Below are positions 49,896-59,220 of a stretch of 64,000 nt of DNA, in pieces (position 1 is the stretch's first letter; every line of letters starts with the position of its first letter). A model generated the notes under the pieces. The model ran no database searches. It had not been told where the DNA came from and saw nothing but the letters and a program-made list of their open reading frames with translations. The stretch covers positions 79,741,113 to 79,805,112 of the forward strand of contig NC_092225.1 of NCBI RefSeq assembly GCF_036320965.1, in the 5' to 3' direction. This DNA is from Panulirus ornatus (taxonomy: Eukaryota > Arthropoda > Malacostraca > Decapoda > Palinuridae). The translations under genes and the position numbers were made by a program.

Positions 49896-50115
49896 GAAAG
49901 AATACTTCTCATGTATTCCCTGCATGTCATAGAAGGCAACTAAAAGGGGAGGGAGTGAGGGCCTCAAAATCCACCCCTCCAATTCTTACTTTTCCAAAAG
50001 AAGGAACAGAGAAAGGGGCCAAGTGAGGATTTTCCCTCCAAGTCTCATTCCTCTGTTCTTGATGCTACCTTCCTAATGCGAGAAATGGCGAATATGCATG
50101 AAAAGAGTATATAAA
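49893..50115 (+). repeat. Repeat D, best copy: short non-coding element
   Basis: About 220 bp: CCCTGGGATAGGAAGAAAGA, then TGTATTCCCTGCATGTCATA, GAAGGCAACTAAAAGGGGAG, a CCACCCCTCC block, CTTTTCCAAAAGAAGGAACA, a TTCCTCTGTTCTTGATGCTACC block and CTAATGCGAGAAATGGCGAA. The middle part aligns with the LINE-A 5'UTR (26446-26580) and the end with the LINE-A 3' tail (CTACCTCGCTAACGCGGGAG). It appears to be a short non-autonomous element with LINE-A-like ends. No pol III box that I can defend. Confidence 0.6.
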
Positions 50116-50135
50116 TACATTTTTTTTCATTCTTA

Positions 50136-50262
50136 TTATACTTTGTCGCTGTCTCCCGTGTTAGTAAGGTAGCGCAAGGAAACAGACGAAAGAATGGCCC
50201 AACCCACCCACATAAACATGTATATACATACATGTCCACACACACACACATATTTATTTATC
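50136..50262 (-). mobile_element. Solo LINE-A 3' tail fragment
   Basis: Reverse complement of the terminal 3'UTR only: ACTTTGTCGCTGTCTCCCGT, then GCGCAAGGAAACAGACGAAA, GGCCCAACCCACCCAC and the CA/TA tract, ending in TTTATTTATCTATTCATTT. No coding portion. Confidence 0.8.
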
Positions 50263-50267
50263 TATTC

Positions 50268-51335
50268 ATTTTGCTTTGCTGCTGTCTCCCACGTTAGCGA
50301 GGTAGCACAAGGAAACAGATGAAAGAATGGCCCAACCCACCCACATACACATGCATAGATATACACGTCCACACACGCAAATATACATACCTATACATCT
50401 CAACGTATACATATATATATACACACACAGACATATACATATATACACATGTACATAATTCATACTGTCTGCCTTTATTCATTCCCACTGCCACCCTGCC
50501 ACTCATGAAATAACAACCCCCTCCCCCTTCATGTGTGCGAGGTAGCGCTAGGAAAAGACAACAAAGGCCACATTTGTTCACACTCAGTCTCTAGCTGTCA
50601 TGTAATAATGCACCGAAACCACAGCTCCCTTTTCACATCCAGGCCCTACAAAACTTTCCATGGTTTACCCCAGACGCTTCACATGCCCTGGTTCAATCCA
50701 CTGACAGCACGTCAACCCCAGTATACCACATCGTTCCAATTCACTCTATTCCTTGCATGCCTTTCACCCTCCTGCATGTTCAGGCCCCGATCACTCAAAA
50801 TCTTTTTCACTTAACCTTTCCACCTCCAATTTGGTCTCCCACTTCTCATCCCTCCACCTCTGACACATATATCCTCTTGGTCAATCTTTCCTCACTCATT
50901 CTCTCCATGTGACCAAACCATTTCAAAACACCCTCTTCTACTCTCTCAACCACACTCTTTTCATTACCACATATCTCTCTTACCCTATTATTACTTACTT
51001 GATCACACCACCTCACACCACATATTGTCCTCAAACATCTCATTTCCAGCACATCCACCCTCCTGCGCACAACTCTAACCATAGTCCACGCCTCGCAACC
51101 ATACAACATTGTTGGAACCACTATTCCTTCAAACATACCCATTTTTGCTTTCCGAGATAATGTTCTCGACTTCCACACATTCTTCAAGGCTCCCAGGATT
51201 TTCGCCCCCTCCCCCACCCTATGATTTACTTCCGCTTCCATGGTTCCATCCACTGCCAGATCCACTCCCAGATATCTAAAACACTTTACTTCCTCCAGTT
51301 TTTCTCCATTCAAACTTACCTCCCAATTGACACAC
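50268..51335 (-). mobile_element. LINE-A copy 14, C-terminal domain and long 3'UTR
   Basis: Minus-strand copy truncated at the QVNWEVSLNGEKLEEVKCF segment (about 51330). The C-terminal domain is open from there to about 50846 (RYLGVDLAVDGTMEAEV; LYGCEAWTMV; LKWFGHMERM), then a small deletion in EGTRRSGRPN shifts it. Long 3'UTR to the tail at 50268. Its 5' end is fused directly to another LINE-A 3'UTR fragment. Confidence 0.9.
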
Positions 51336-51575
51336 ACACATATATATACAAATACATACCAACATTTACACATATACATACAAATACATACACAGACATA
51401 TACATATATACACATGTACACATTCATACTTGCTTGCCTTTATCCATTCCCGGCACCACCCCACCCCACAGGAAACAGCACTGCCTACCCATGCTTCAGC
51501 AAGGTAGTGCCAGGAAAACAGACAGAAAGGCCACATTCATTCACACTGTCTCTAGTTGCCATTCTAAAAATAATA
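51336..51575 (-). mobile_element. LINE-A-related 3'UTR fragment fused to copy 14
   Basis: Begins in CACACACACATATATATACA immediately after copy 14's coding sequence and contains CATTCATACTTGC, CTTTATCCATTCCCGGCACC, a GCAAGGTAGTGCCAGGAAAA block and ATTCATTCACACTGTCTCTAG, the order of the LINE-A 3'UTR on the minus strand. It is more diverged than copy 14. Confidence 0.7.
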
Positions 51576-52462
51576 AATAATATAATTTACAAATCACATT
51601 TTTACTGTAAATCTTAGTATATCTTTTTAGAGAGGTGAAGAAGAAACTGGAAGCGCAAGAGTGATATTCTTCTATAAATTATTTGGTTACCACCCATCTC
51701 CAAATATCAATGACTGAAATTTCAAAACATATATTTCTTTTAGGATTCAACTTCCTCTCAATCAAGTATAACACTTACCACTTGGTTGCGCTGAGAACTA
51801 AAAAAGTATATAAGTATGAGGTTGGATACAAAAACAAGATAGCAGAAAATGATACAAAATGGAAAAACTCTGGGAAAAGATATCAAACAGACCAACAGAA
51901 AACAGATATCTCCAATTCTTTGAATCACAAGGTGAGGTTTGAGAATATGTGCCATACCAATGAGAAAAAGAAGAGGAGGAAGATCTGAGGAAACTTCAAG
52001 AAGTAAACTGATATACAATTACTTGTTACAATTACAGCCTGCTGTGTACCCTGACAGAAACCACGATTCAAACTGCAAACCATACGATGAGCAAAAATGT
52101 ATCCTCCAATTATGAACACTTGTGACAATGAATTCACAAGTCAGCGATGCCATCCACAAAATTTTTAATGAAAAAAGTAACAGTTCTAAATTTCTGAAAT
52201 TGCTGGAATGACTAATTTAGTACTGATAATGTATCATACTACTGGTGGTCAAGGGATTAAAGTGGCTTGTTGCATAAAATGTCGTACATTAAGGCTTTTT
52301 GATTAGAATATCTTTAAACAATCACAATGGAGCTTTGTATAAGGGCCAAAACACAATGCATTATGAAATGGGAGCATGCAATTTTGACTTACTGAATTTC
52401 TAAGGGGTAAAATCACTTGACACCTTAAAAATTACCTCTGCCAATGCAACACCTGTACTAAG
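51576..52462. other. Non-coding DNA; region downstream of the proximal copine-like exon
   Basis: AT-rich unique sequence. If the exon ending at 52463 is terminal, the part next to it would be 3'UTR. A 101-codon plus-strand frame (51683-51988) is lysine-rich and matches nothing I know. Confidence 0.4.
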
Positions 52463-52638
52463 CTACTCAAGGCCATAAGTGTTAGCTGGGCCCTGAATGG
52501 TGGGAGGACGAGGATGGTACCCATGTATTCTCATCCATGATACGAGCTGTTGTGGAATTTCTGCAAGGACATCTTTGGCTAGCCTGGCTTGGCTGATTTG
52601 ACTTCTGTTTCCCATCTGACCCAAGTGCCGCCTCAGCT
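52463..52638 (-). CDS. Copine-like terminal exon (proximal alternative)
   Basis: Minus strand: a CTTTCTTTGTCATGGAAG acceptor (AG at 52640-52639), two bases completing a split codon (phase 1), then 57 codons and TAG at 52463-52465. The protein reads LRRHLGQMGNRSQISQ, ARLAKDVLAEIPQQLVSWM, RIHGYHPRPPTIQGPANTYGLE (in segments). The ARLAKDVLAEIPQQLV core plus a PRPP-type tail matches the C-terminus of animal copines of the CPNE5/8 type (known pattern A-R-L-A-R-D-V-L-A-E-I-P-x-Q-L-V). Copines bind phospholipid in a Ca2+-dependent way through C2 domains and carry a vWA-like domain that recruits partners. The C2 and vWA exons are not in the window and would lie to the right. An open frame runs a little further into the acceptor tract, so the exact start is inferred from phase. 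Confidence 0.72.
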
Positions 52639-52639
52639 C

Positions 52640-54025
52640 TTCCATGACAAAGAAAGAAAATGTAAAAGTGAGCAATTGTAGAGTCCTAAAGAATCAAAGT
52701 TGAGCTAATAAGAACATAATTATAAGTATCATATGTTACAACAGCAAATTTCAAAGCCAAACATCCATATCATCTTTATCCAGCACATAAATTTCAATAT
52801 CTTATCCCACACCATGGGACATAATATGAAAACACTCATTCAGTTATCATACACTTTTACAAACTTACTGATTGCTTTCATTTTCTCATCGTTGAATCTA
52901 TCTATTCATTCAAGTAAGATATATGCTTTTACATATGACAGGGTGGATAAATGATGGTGATAAAAGAACATTCAAAAGAATATTCAATCAGATGTGATCT
53001 AAATTTCTTTAGGAATTGTGAAATCCTTTTCAATTATATAATCTATTTTAAGTTAGTGAAAGGTGGGTCCAAGAAAACATTAATAATGCAGCTGAGATTT
53101 ATTTTCAAAGATGAAAAAAAACGGGGAACAGATGGAATGAGAAATCATTAACCCTGAACAGGAAATAATTTCTAAGTTTATAAAAAAAATGGACATAATA
53201 AGAATGAAAACACTATAAATGCACTTGGTAGCATTAATCCTTTCGAAATTCCAAAATGAAGTACTTTTCAGGTCTGCAGGGAATCTCCACTAGCAGTAAA
53301 ACTTAATAGAGTACAAGTCAAGTGCATTCATCACGATGTTACATCCATGGGTTCAAAGCATACTAAGTTATTTTCAATTCCAAAATCATGCATGCCAACT
53401 AATATAATAGACAAAGTCAAAATAACTGGAGGCACCCCTTGCTGATAAAGCTATCCCCTGAACATATAACATCAGAAAGAGAAAAACTTCTTAAGGCACT
53501 TCAGAATTAGGGTATATACTCATATAATGACAAGTAACCCTTCATAGTTGTGAAATATTTGGAAAAAAATTTCCTACATTCAAACCTGAAATATATCTTT
53601 TAGAATGAAATACCAATATATTCTGGTCTTCTTATTACTTGAAAATTTTATATCAAGACAACAAAATACCTTTCGATTTGTATCCCATCCACTGGCAATT
53701 GGTCTAAAAACAATGATGTGTCATAGTTTCCTGCCACACATGTTCCTCAGGATCTCTCCAAGCCTCATGTTTTCATCTGTATTGATGTAGTTTGCTAACC
53801 CTTCCTTACTGCAGCCATGTGAAGGTCCTTCAGCGGGCTTATTTGCAACCCAAAAACACTTCACTACTGAGTGCCCTGAAAACCTCCATTGAAGTACTTA
53901 CCTCACATTCAACTCCCAGCCACCCCTTACTCCCTTCCAATTCATTTCTTTTCCAGTTTCCAGTTATACCTGTACACCTTCGGATGCCTTCCAACCTTCC
54001 TTATCAGTACAATCTATCCCTGTCC
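52640..54025. other. Presumed intronic DNA, no further exon recognised
   Basis: Upstream (minus strand) of the copine-like exon. I looked for C2 or vWA motifs and found none. A perfect GAG/GTAAGTAC donor string near 53890 on the minus strand is preceded by a frame with stops. Confidence 0.45.
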
Positions 54026-54120
54026 TACTTGGTCGCTGTTTCCAGTGTTAGAGGTGGCGCCGGAAACAAACAAAAGAAATGCCACATTAACTCACGTGAA
54101 AATATATATGCATACATACA
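54026..54120 (-). mobile_element. LINE-A 3' tail fragment
   Basis: TTGGTCGCTGTTTCCAGTGT, then GAGGTGGCGCCGGAAACAAA and CAAAAGAAATGCC is a diverged reverse complement of the LINE-A terminal UTR. It abuts a plus-strand internal LINE-A fragment. Confidence 0.6.
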
Positions 54121-54293
54121 CAGGGTGTTTTGGTCAAGGTGGTGTGCGAAGTAAGAAGCTTAGGGAGAATGGTAAACAGAGAAGAGGTAGTAAAAGCTTT
54201 GCGGAAGATGATAGCCAGCAAGGCAGCGGGTTTGGATGGTATTGCAGTGGAATTTATTAAAAAAGGGTGTGACTGTGTAGTTCACTGGTTGGA
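54121..54293 (+). mobile_element. LINE-A internal fragment (endonuclease-RT linker)
   Basis: 173 bp matching GCFGRGGVQSERVREN, NREEVVKALRKMKAGKAAGL and DGIAVEFIKKG-CDCVVHWL. Both ends are inside the ORF, with no tail, so it is not a simple 5'-truncated insertion. Confidence 0.85.
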
Positions 54294-54299
54294 ACTTTA

Positions 54300-54887
54300 A
54301 GTAATATTTTGAAATCTGAATTTCCTAAAATATCACGAGCTTGAAGAAAAGTAAACCCCATTTTTGTCATTAGAACCTCACCCTTTCCAGTATGATAATC
54401 AACGCTCAGCAAATTGTATCAAACATCCCTACCTTTGTGTTTATTGATTCTCCAATAGGACTGAGTATCCAAGAAAATAAGATATTAATAATTTTTGTTA
54501 GGTCATCAATCACTCTATGAAACTGTTGGACAGATACTAAGAAGAAAGCGGTCACAACTGATTCATAATTATCCTTGTTAGTATTAGCTGATACGATTAG
54601 ATATTTCAAGTACTGACTCACCTGGAAGTGAGGTTTACTGTAACATTTTAAATCTACTTCACTTCATTGTTACAAATCAACTATGTAACAGGAATCTACT
54701 CTACACATTGGAGACGATGTGGAAAGCTTGGTCAGTTGCTCTGCTGACATCTAATCCATCATAATGTATCATCGCACAGCAGTGTGAACGTATTCTAGCC
54801 ATAATAATGGCATACTGTTACTTCATATAGCAAGGTCAAGTAGAGTCTCCATATTCAAGGTTAATAGTAGGTAAAAAGGTTTACTCT
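54300..54887. other. Non-coding DNA, nothing recognised
   Basis: Unique sequence with no supported feature. Confidence 0.45.
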
Positions 54888-55345
54888 TGATATAGTTGAC
54901 ATGCTGTCAATGGATTGAACCAGGGCATGTGAAATGTCTGGGGTAAACCAAGGAAAGTTCTATGGAGCTTGGATGTGGAAAGGGAGCTGTGGTTTCGGAG
55001 CATCATTACATGACAGCTAGAGACTGAGTGTGAATGAATGTGGCCTTTGTTGTCTTTTCCTAGTGCTACCTCACGCACATTTGGGGGGAGGGGGTTGTTC
55101 TTTCATGTGTGGCGGGGTGGCAATGGGAATGAATAAAGGCAGACAGTATGAATTATGTACATGTGTATATATGTATATGTCTGTGTGTGTGTATATATAT
55201 GTGTACATTGAGATGTATAGGTATGTATATCTGCGTGTGTGGATGTGCATGTATATACATGTGTAATTGGGTGGGTTGGGCCATTTCTTTTGTCTTTTCC
55301 TTGCGCTACCTCGCTAACGCGGGAGACAGCGACAAAGCAAAATAA
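54888..55345 (+). mobile_element. LINE-A copy 15, 3'UTR only (long type)
   Basis: Starts at TATAGTTGACATGCTGTCAA (the last codons, VVYRGRRAVNGLNQGM region) and contains the whole long 3'UTR with both GCGCTACCTCGC-like blocks and the tail AAAGCAAAATAAAATATAAA. It shows that 3'UTR-only insertions occur. Confidence 0.9.
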
Positions 55346-56394
55346 AATATAAATAGTTACGATGAATTAAAAGTAAAGATAACAATGTCCAAATAGTTTG
55401 TCTAACCACCAGAAAACAAATTAAAAAACTAAATTTTCTGATGAGGAAAGGCCAGAGTGGTCGATCTTCCAAATCTACCAACAGTAATTGCTCAGCAATA
55501 TTAATGATTTTTTCTTCATAACCCTATATTTTTATCCTTACTATCTTATTAATAACTGTAGTGCTGAGGACTGAAATATTCAAGCTCAAATATTTGTAGC
55601 TCAAGCTAGAACAGTGCACTCTGAGCAGTTGAGGAAGTGGGGTGTATAGAGAACACATTATCTACTGCTCTATGTCTCAAGACAATATAGACCACAAGGA
55701 AATGGAAGACTGCCGTGGGAGTATTAGTGTGTGTGTGTGTGTGTGTGTGGTAGGGGGGGGGATGAGAGGTGCCACACAACTACCAACATTATTCCCACCA
55801 AGAATAGAGTTTAAATAGGCATAGTTTAGAAACAGCTGCCAGCTTAACTATCAACACTATTCAATGAACCCTCCACTGATAACCTCGTGGATGGGGTGGA
55901 AACATCAGTTTTAGATAATTCAAATACTGTATTTACAAAGTCTTTCCTACACAATCTTTAGTGCTGTAATGCCAATACCAGGAGAAAATATTACAGCAAG
56001 ATCACTTTGAGTCATAAAATGTTGATTGGGAAGGAAGCAAAAATATAAAGGAAGGAGTAAGCCAAGGGGAACAATGCTAAAATGAAACTCCTACAGGAGT
56101 GTTGCAGTTGTTTTGTAGTTCTAGCACAGGCTCATGCCCCTGGCAGTCCATTCCAACCAGTCACTCACTGAGGCATCAGAGATAATTTGTTCTGCTTCTA
56201 CATAATAATTAAGACAAAATCATATTACGCCAACTAAAATGTGATGGATTGGTTATTCAATTTGTCTATCCATAGTGTTAATCATGGTTTTCACTGAAAC
56301 ACCTGTAAGGTTTAAAAAATTTCAATAGAGGGAAGTTCAGTAGGATACTCAGACAACTTAGTATATTTTTCCCCATTTACTTTCTTAGCAGCAT
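55346..56394. other. Non-coding DNA with a (GT)n tract
   Basis: Unique sequence. A GT microsatellite lies at about 55727-55749 followed by a G-run. No gene seen. Confidence 0.5.
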
Positions 56395-56899
56395 CTCCAA
56401 CCACCCTCCTTCTCAAGCACAGACCTTAATCTATCTGGCAGAGGAGACATGGTTGCAGACAAGATGAGGCTGGCTCCTGAACAGTTCCCACTGATGGCTA
56501 GTGTGGGCCAAAAGTTAGTCTGGTGTCTGCTCTCTGTCTGGTTCCTAGCAGTTTACAATATTTGCCCAAACATTTTCAATGGGGTTCATATCACGTCCCT
56601 TGTTTGGCCCCTCAAGCAACTGCAGATCCCCTCTGCCAGCAAACCATTGCTGAACACCCCGGGCCATGTAGATAGGGCAGTGGTCGTGAAGAAAGAGGAT
56701 GGAACCGGCTGGGATTGGGAAGTTCCACTCCTGGAGTGAGAGGAGGAAAAATTCCTGAAAAATGTTGATATATTTTGCAGCAGTAAACCTGCCCTCAATC
56801 CTATTTAGTTCTCCCATACCATGCAGGGAGATCCACCCCGACATGTTTAGTGTCACATGCCCACTTCATGCCTCCTCATAGATGTTACTATGCTCGTAT

Positions 56900-57317
56900 C
56901 TGCACAGAAATAGTTGCAGATCTTGTTTCATAGCATTGTTTCAGGGTTATATAAAGTGCCTACAATCAGTCAACTTTAAATGAACTTTACTTGTAAGAAA
57001 TATTTTCCTTTTCAATTAACCTGACTTACATTAATATCCCATAAAGAAGGACTTTGAACTTATACTTTCCTTAATTCTTCTACAAACTGCCATTTCACAC
57101 CTGCAGAACAGTATGAATAATAAAAGATCAGATGAATGAAAAGCAGTCATAGTCACTATCCACCTCCATCATTTGTTCACATTTAGTCTTAATACTGAAA
57201 CAGACCAAGCTCATCTTTATGATTGTTTAGGAAAGTAAAACAATTATACATACTATTTTTAGTATGAAGTTTGTATGAGCTCATGCATTCTAAAATCATA
57301 TAAATATTCATGCTTAC
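56900..57317 (-). other. Apparent intron 2 of the Tc1-like pseudogene
   Basis: 418 bp, donor ACTAG/GTAAGC and acceptor CTATTTCTGTGCAG. It splits an arginine codon (AG/A) in the NNTRY motif and has no similarity to transposase sequence. Confidence 0.65.
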
Positions 57318-57662
57318 CTAGTATTATTGAGTCTCCACAAGTGTATTATGCCTTGGATGTTGTTGGTAAAAGTTTTCTCATCTGTGAAGACCTCATGGGA
57401 CTAAAAATTCGCATCCTCGGCGACATACTGGTGAGCAAAGGCGAGGTGGTCAGTGTGGTGCTGGATGGTGAGGATCTCCTTCATGGCAGGAAACCTGTGG
57501 TGAACTCCTCCTCATCTTAGCGCTGCTGGACAGTCTCCGCTGACACTGGTAGCTGCAAGTCCTAAAAGATCCTGACTGCTTTGCTGAAGGGGTTGTCCTG
57601 CAATGTTCATAATATGGCCTTGTCTTCCTGGTGGGTGGTCAGCCGTGGCAGTGGTCTCCCTT

Positions 57663-57801
57663 CTTTCTATAATAAAATCAAAGGCATTGATACTCATAAC
57701 CTATAACTCGTGATAAAATATAGGAGATAATAGCTTTACTGCTAACCAGAATTACAGCACTATATACAATGATAATTACATTCAAACTATGTTCAACTTA
57801 C
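57663..57801 (-). other. Apparent intron 1 of the Tc1-like pseudogene
   Basis: 139 bp, donor CTCG/GTAAGT and acceptor ATTATAGAAAG (the second AG, at 57664-57663, keeps the frame; the first AG would give 135 bp and shift it). It separates the DNA-binding part from the GRPR-type motif. Confidence 0.55.
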
Positions 57802-57970
57802 CGAGGTCTGTTAGATCACCAGTTTTCTCATTCCTTCTGACCCACTTTGCCACAGTGGAAGGAGAAATGCAGAGTCACTGGGCAATAACCCGAAGGGAGA
57901 AACCAGTCCCATGAAGGGTGATGATTTGGTTGTGCTTAATTAGCTGGTCCTGTCTTGTTGGTGTTGTCAT

Positions 57971-59177
57971 GGTGAGCACGGAAGAAGGAGTGTTCCATCT
58001 CAAGCAGAAGGTATGAAAACACCTCGATTTGTGTATGATTGGCTACTTACATTAGTATAAGATGATGTAACTGGCTGATTTCAAGCATTATTTTCACTTG
58101 GTCCTGCTCTAAGAGTTTTCCTTTATCTCCAAACCAGAATTACACCATACAATTAGTATTGCATAACATGGGCCATTATCAATAACAAAGACAGAATTTC
58201 CTTGGCGAAGATTTCATTATTGTGATATTTCAGCATATGAAGAACACAGGCATTCCCAATTCCATAGACTTGCCACGTCCTTAAATACTGCTGCTTTAAT
58301 AACCTGTAGGAGCTGCTACATGGAATCATACATTAGTTCACTACTATTACTATACATAAAATGTGGCAGATTCAATTATCATTTCTTTCAGTTTAACGAC
58401 AACACTGTAGTCTCGGCCTACTTGCTAAGCAGCCTGAAGGAGGAAATTATTCTCAATCACCACATTACTGGATAATCACTCCAATGTCTAATTAGATGTA
58501 ATTATGTCATAGGCATAGTTTAAACAATATGACTAGACCTCTCATTCATATGGACTTTATGCTGTCTCAAATATTGCTTTAACCGGCCCTATCATATTTG
58601 CTTGCACCAAGCATGCAAGCAATAAGCTACCCAAGAATCTTATTAATCAACCAAGCATGCAAACAATAAGCTGGCCAAGAAATTTATTAATCAATCACTC
58701 AATCAACAAGCATTGAGCCTATTACACCATGACAAAGTCCTGTATATTTTCACAAATCACACATTTGGTAGGGTTTCTTATCATAGTCAATATTAAGCAG
58801 CTGAAATTTGATCCTCACCGTTTTCATCCTCACCATTTATTTTGACTGGAAGTAAAGATCAGGACAGAATGATGGGAACAATAATTGCTATGTTTATACT
58901 TTTGGAAGAGTATAACACATGCTCACTTACATCATTCTATTGTTTGTTCCCTCCTTACAAATTACGCTTATCATTTGTTTATAAAAATGACAGCATTGTG
59001 TAATCATAATATATTAATCACCACTGGCTCTCTATCCCCAAACTTTTCCACAACAGCTCGTCCCCCCCCAGTCTTTAGCCCATATCACACTCAAGACATT
59101 TCGAATCCAGATGAGTAGAGATTCACTATACATGGATATCAGCATTTGTAACACTAACTATACTAACAAGAACCACT
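57971..59177. other. Non-coding DNA, no gene seen
   Basis: Unique sequence to the right of the Tc1-like pseudogene. Terminal inverted repeats of that element could not be identified by eye. It contains the 44-bp tandem repeat listed next. Confidence 0.45.
58607..58694. repeat. Tandem repeat, two 44-bp units
   Basis: CCAAGCATGCAAGCAATAAG... (58607-58650) is followed directly by CCAAGCATGCAAACAATAAG... (58651-58694); the units differ at only a few positions. Confidence 0.85.
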
Positions 59178-59219
59178 ACCTCGCTAATGCAGGAAATGGC
59201 AAATAATATGGGAAAAAAA
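59178..59219 (+). repeat. Repeat D-type tail fragment
   Basis: CCTCGCTAATGCAGGAAATG then GCAAATAATATGGG and an A-run matches the end of repeat D (GCGAGAAATGGCGAATATG). It faces the inverted LINE-A copy 16. Confidence 0.6.
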
Positions 59220-59220
59220 A

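Larger units (their letters stand above)
56395..57970 (-). pseudogene. Tc1/mariner-like transposase pseudogene with two apparent introns
   Basis: Exon 1 (57970-57802): ATG, MTTPTRQDQLIKHNQI, a helix-turn-helix segment with one TGA, then SPSTVAKWVRRNEKTGDLTD. Exon 2 (57662-57318): GRPLPRLTTHQEDKAIL, HHRFPAMKEILTIQHH, HEVFTDEKTF (first catalytic D) and LWRLNNT. Exon 3 (56899-about 56400): RYEHSNIYEEA, SGHVTLNMSGWISLHGMGE, FTAAKYINIFQEFFL, FLHDHCPIYMA (second D), KGRDMNPIENVWANI (third acidic residue), then a WELFRSQPHLVCNHVSS tail. The exon breaks carry GTAAGT...AG (57801-57663) and GTAAGC...TGTGCAG (57317-56900) and restore the frame exactly (DL-E-GRP and NNT-R-YEH). About seven in-frame stops, mostly TGA, and one frameshift make it inactive. 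Confidence 0.8.

Noticed and set aside
53880..53910. Perfect minus-strand donor GAG/GTAAGTAC
   Set aside because: The upstream frames contain stops and no copine motif, so it is probably chance.
54620..54700. Minus-strand donor CCAG/GTGAGTC with a short frame (DLKCYSKPHFQ)
   Set aside because: No credible acceptor and no motif; the open stretch is very short.
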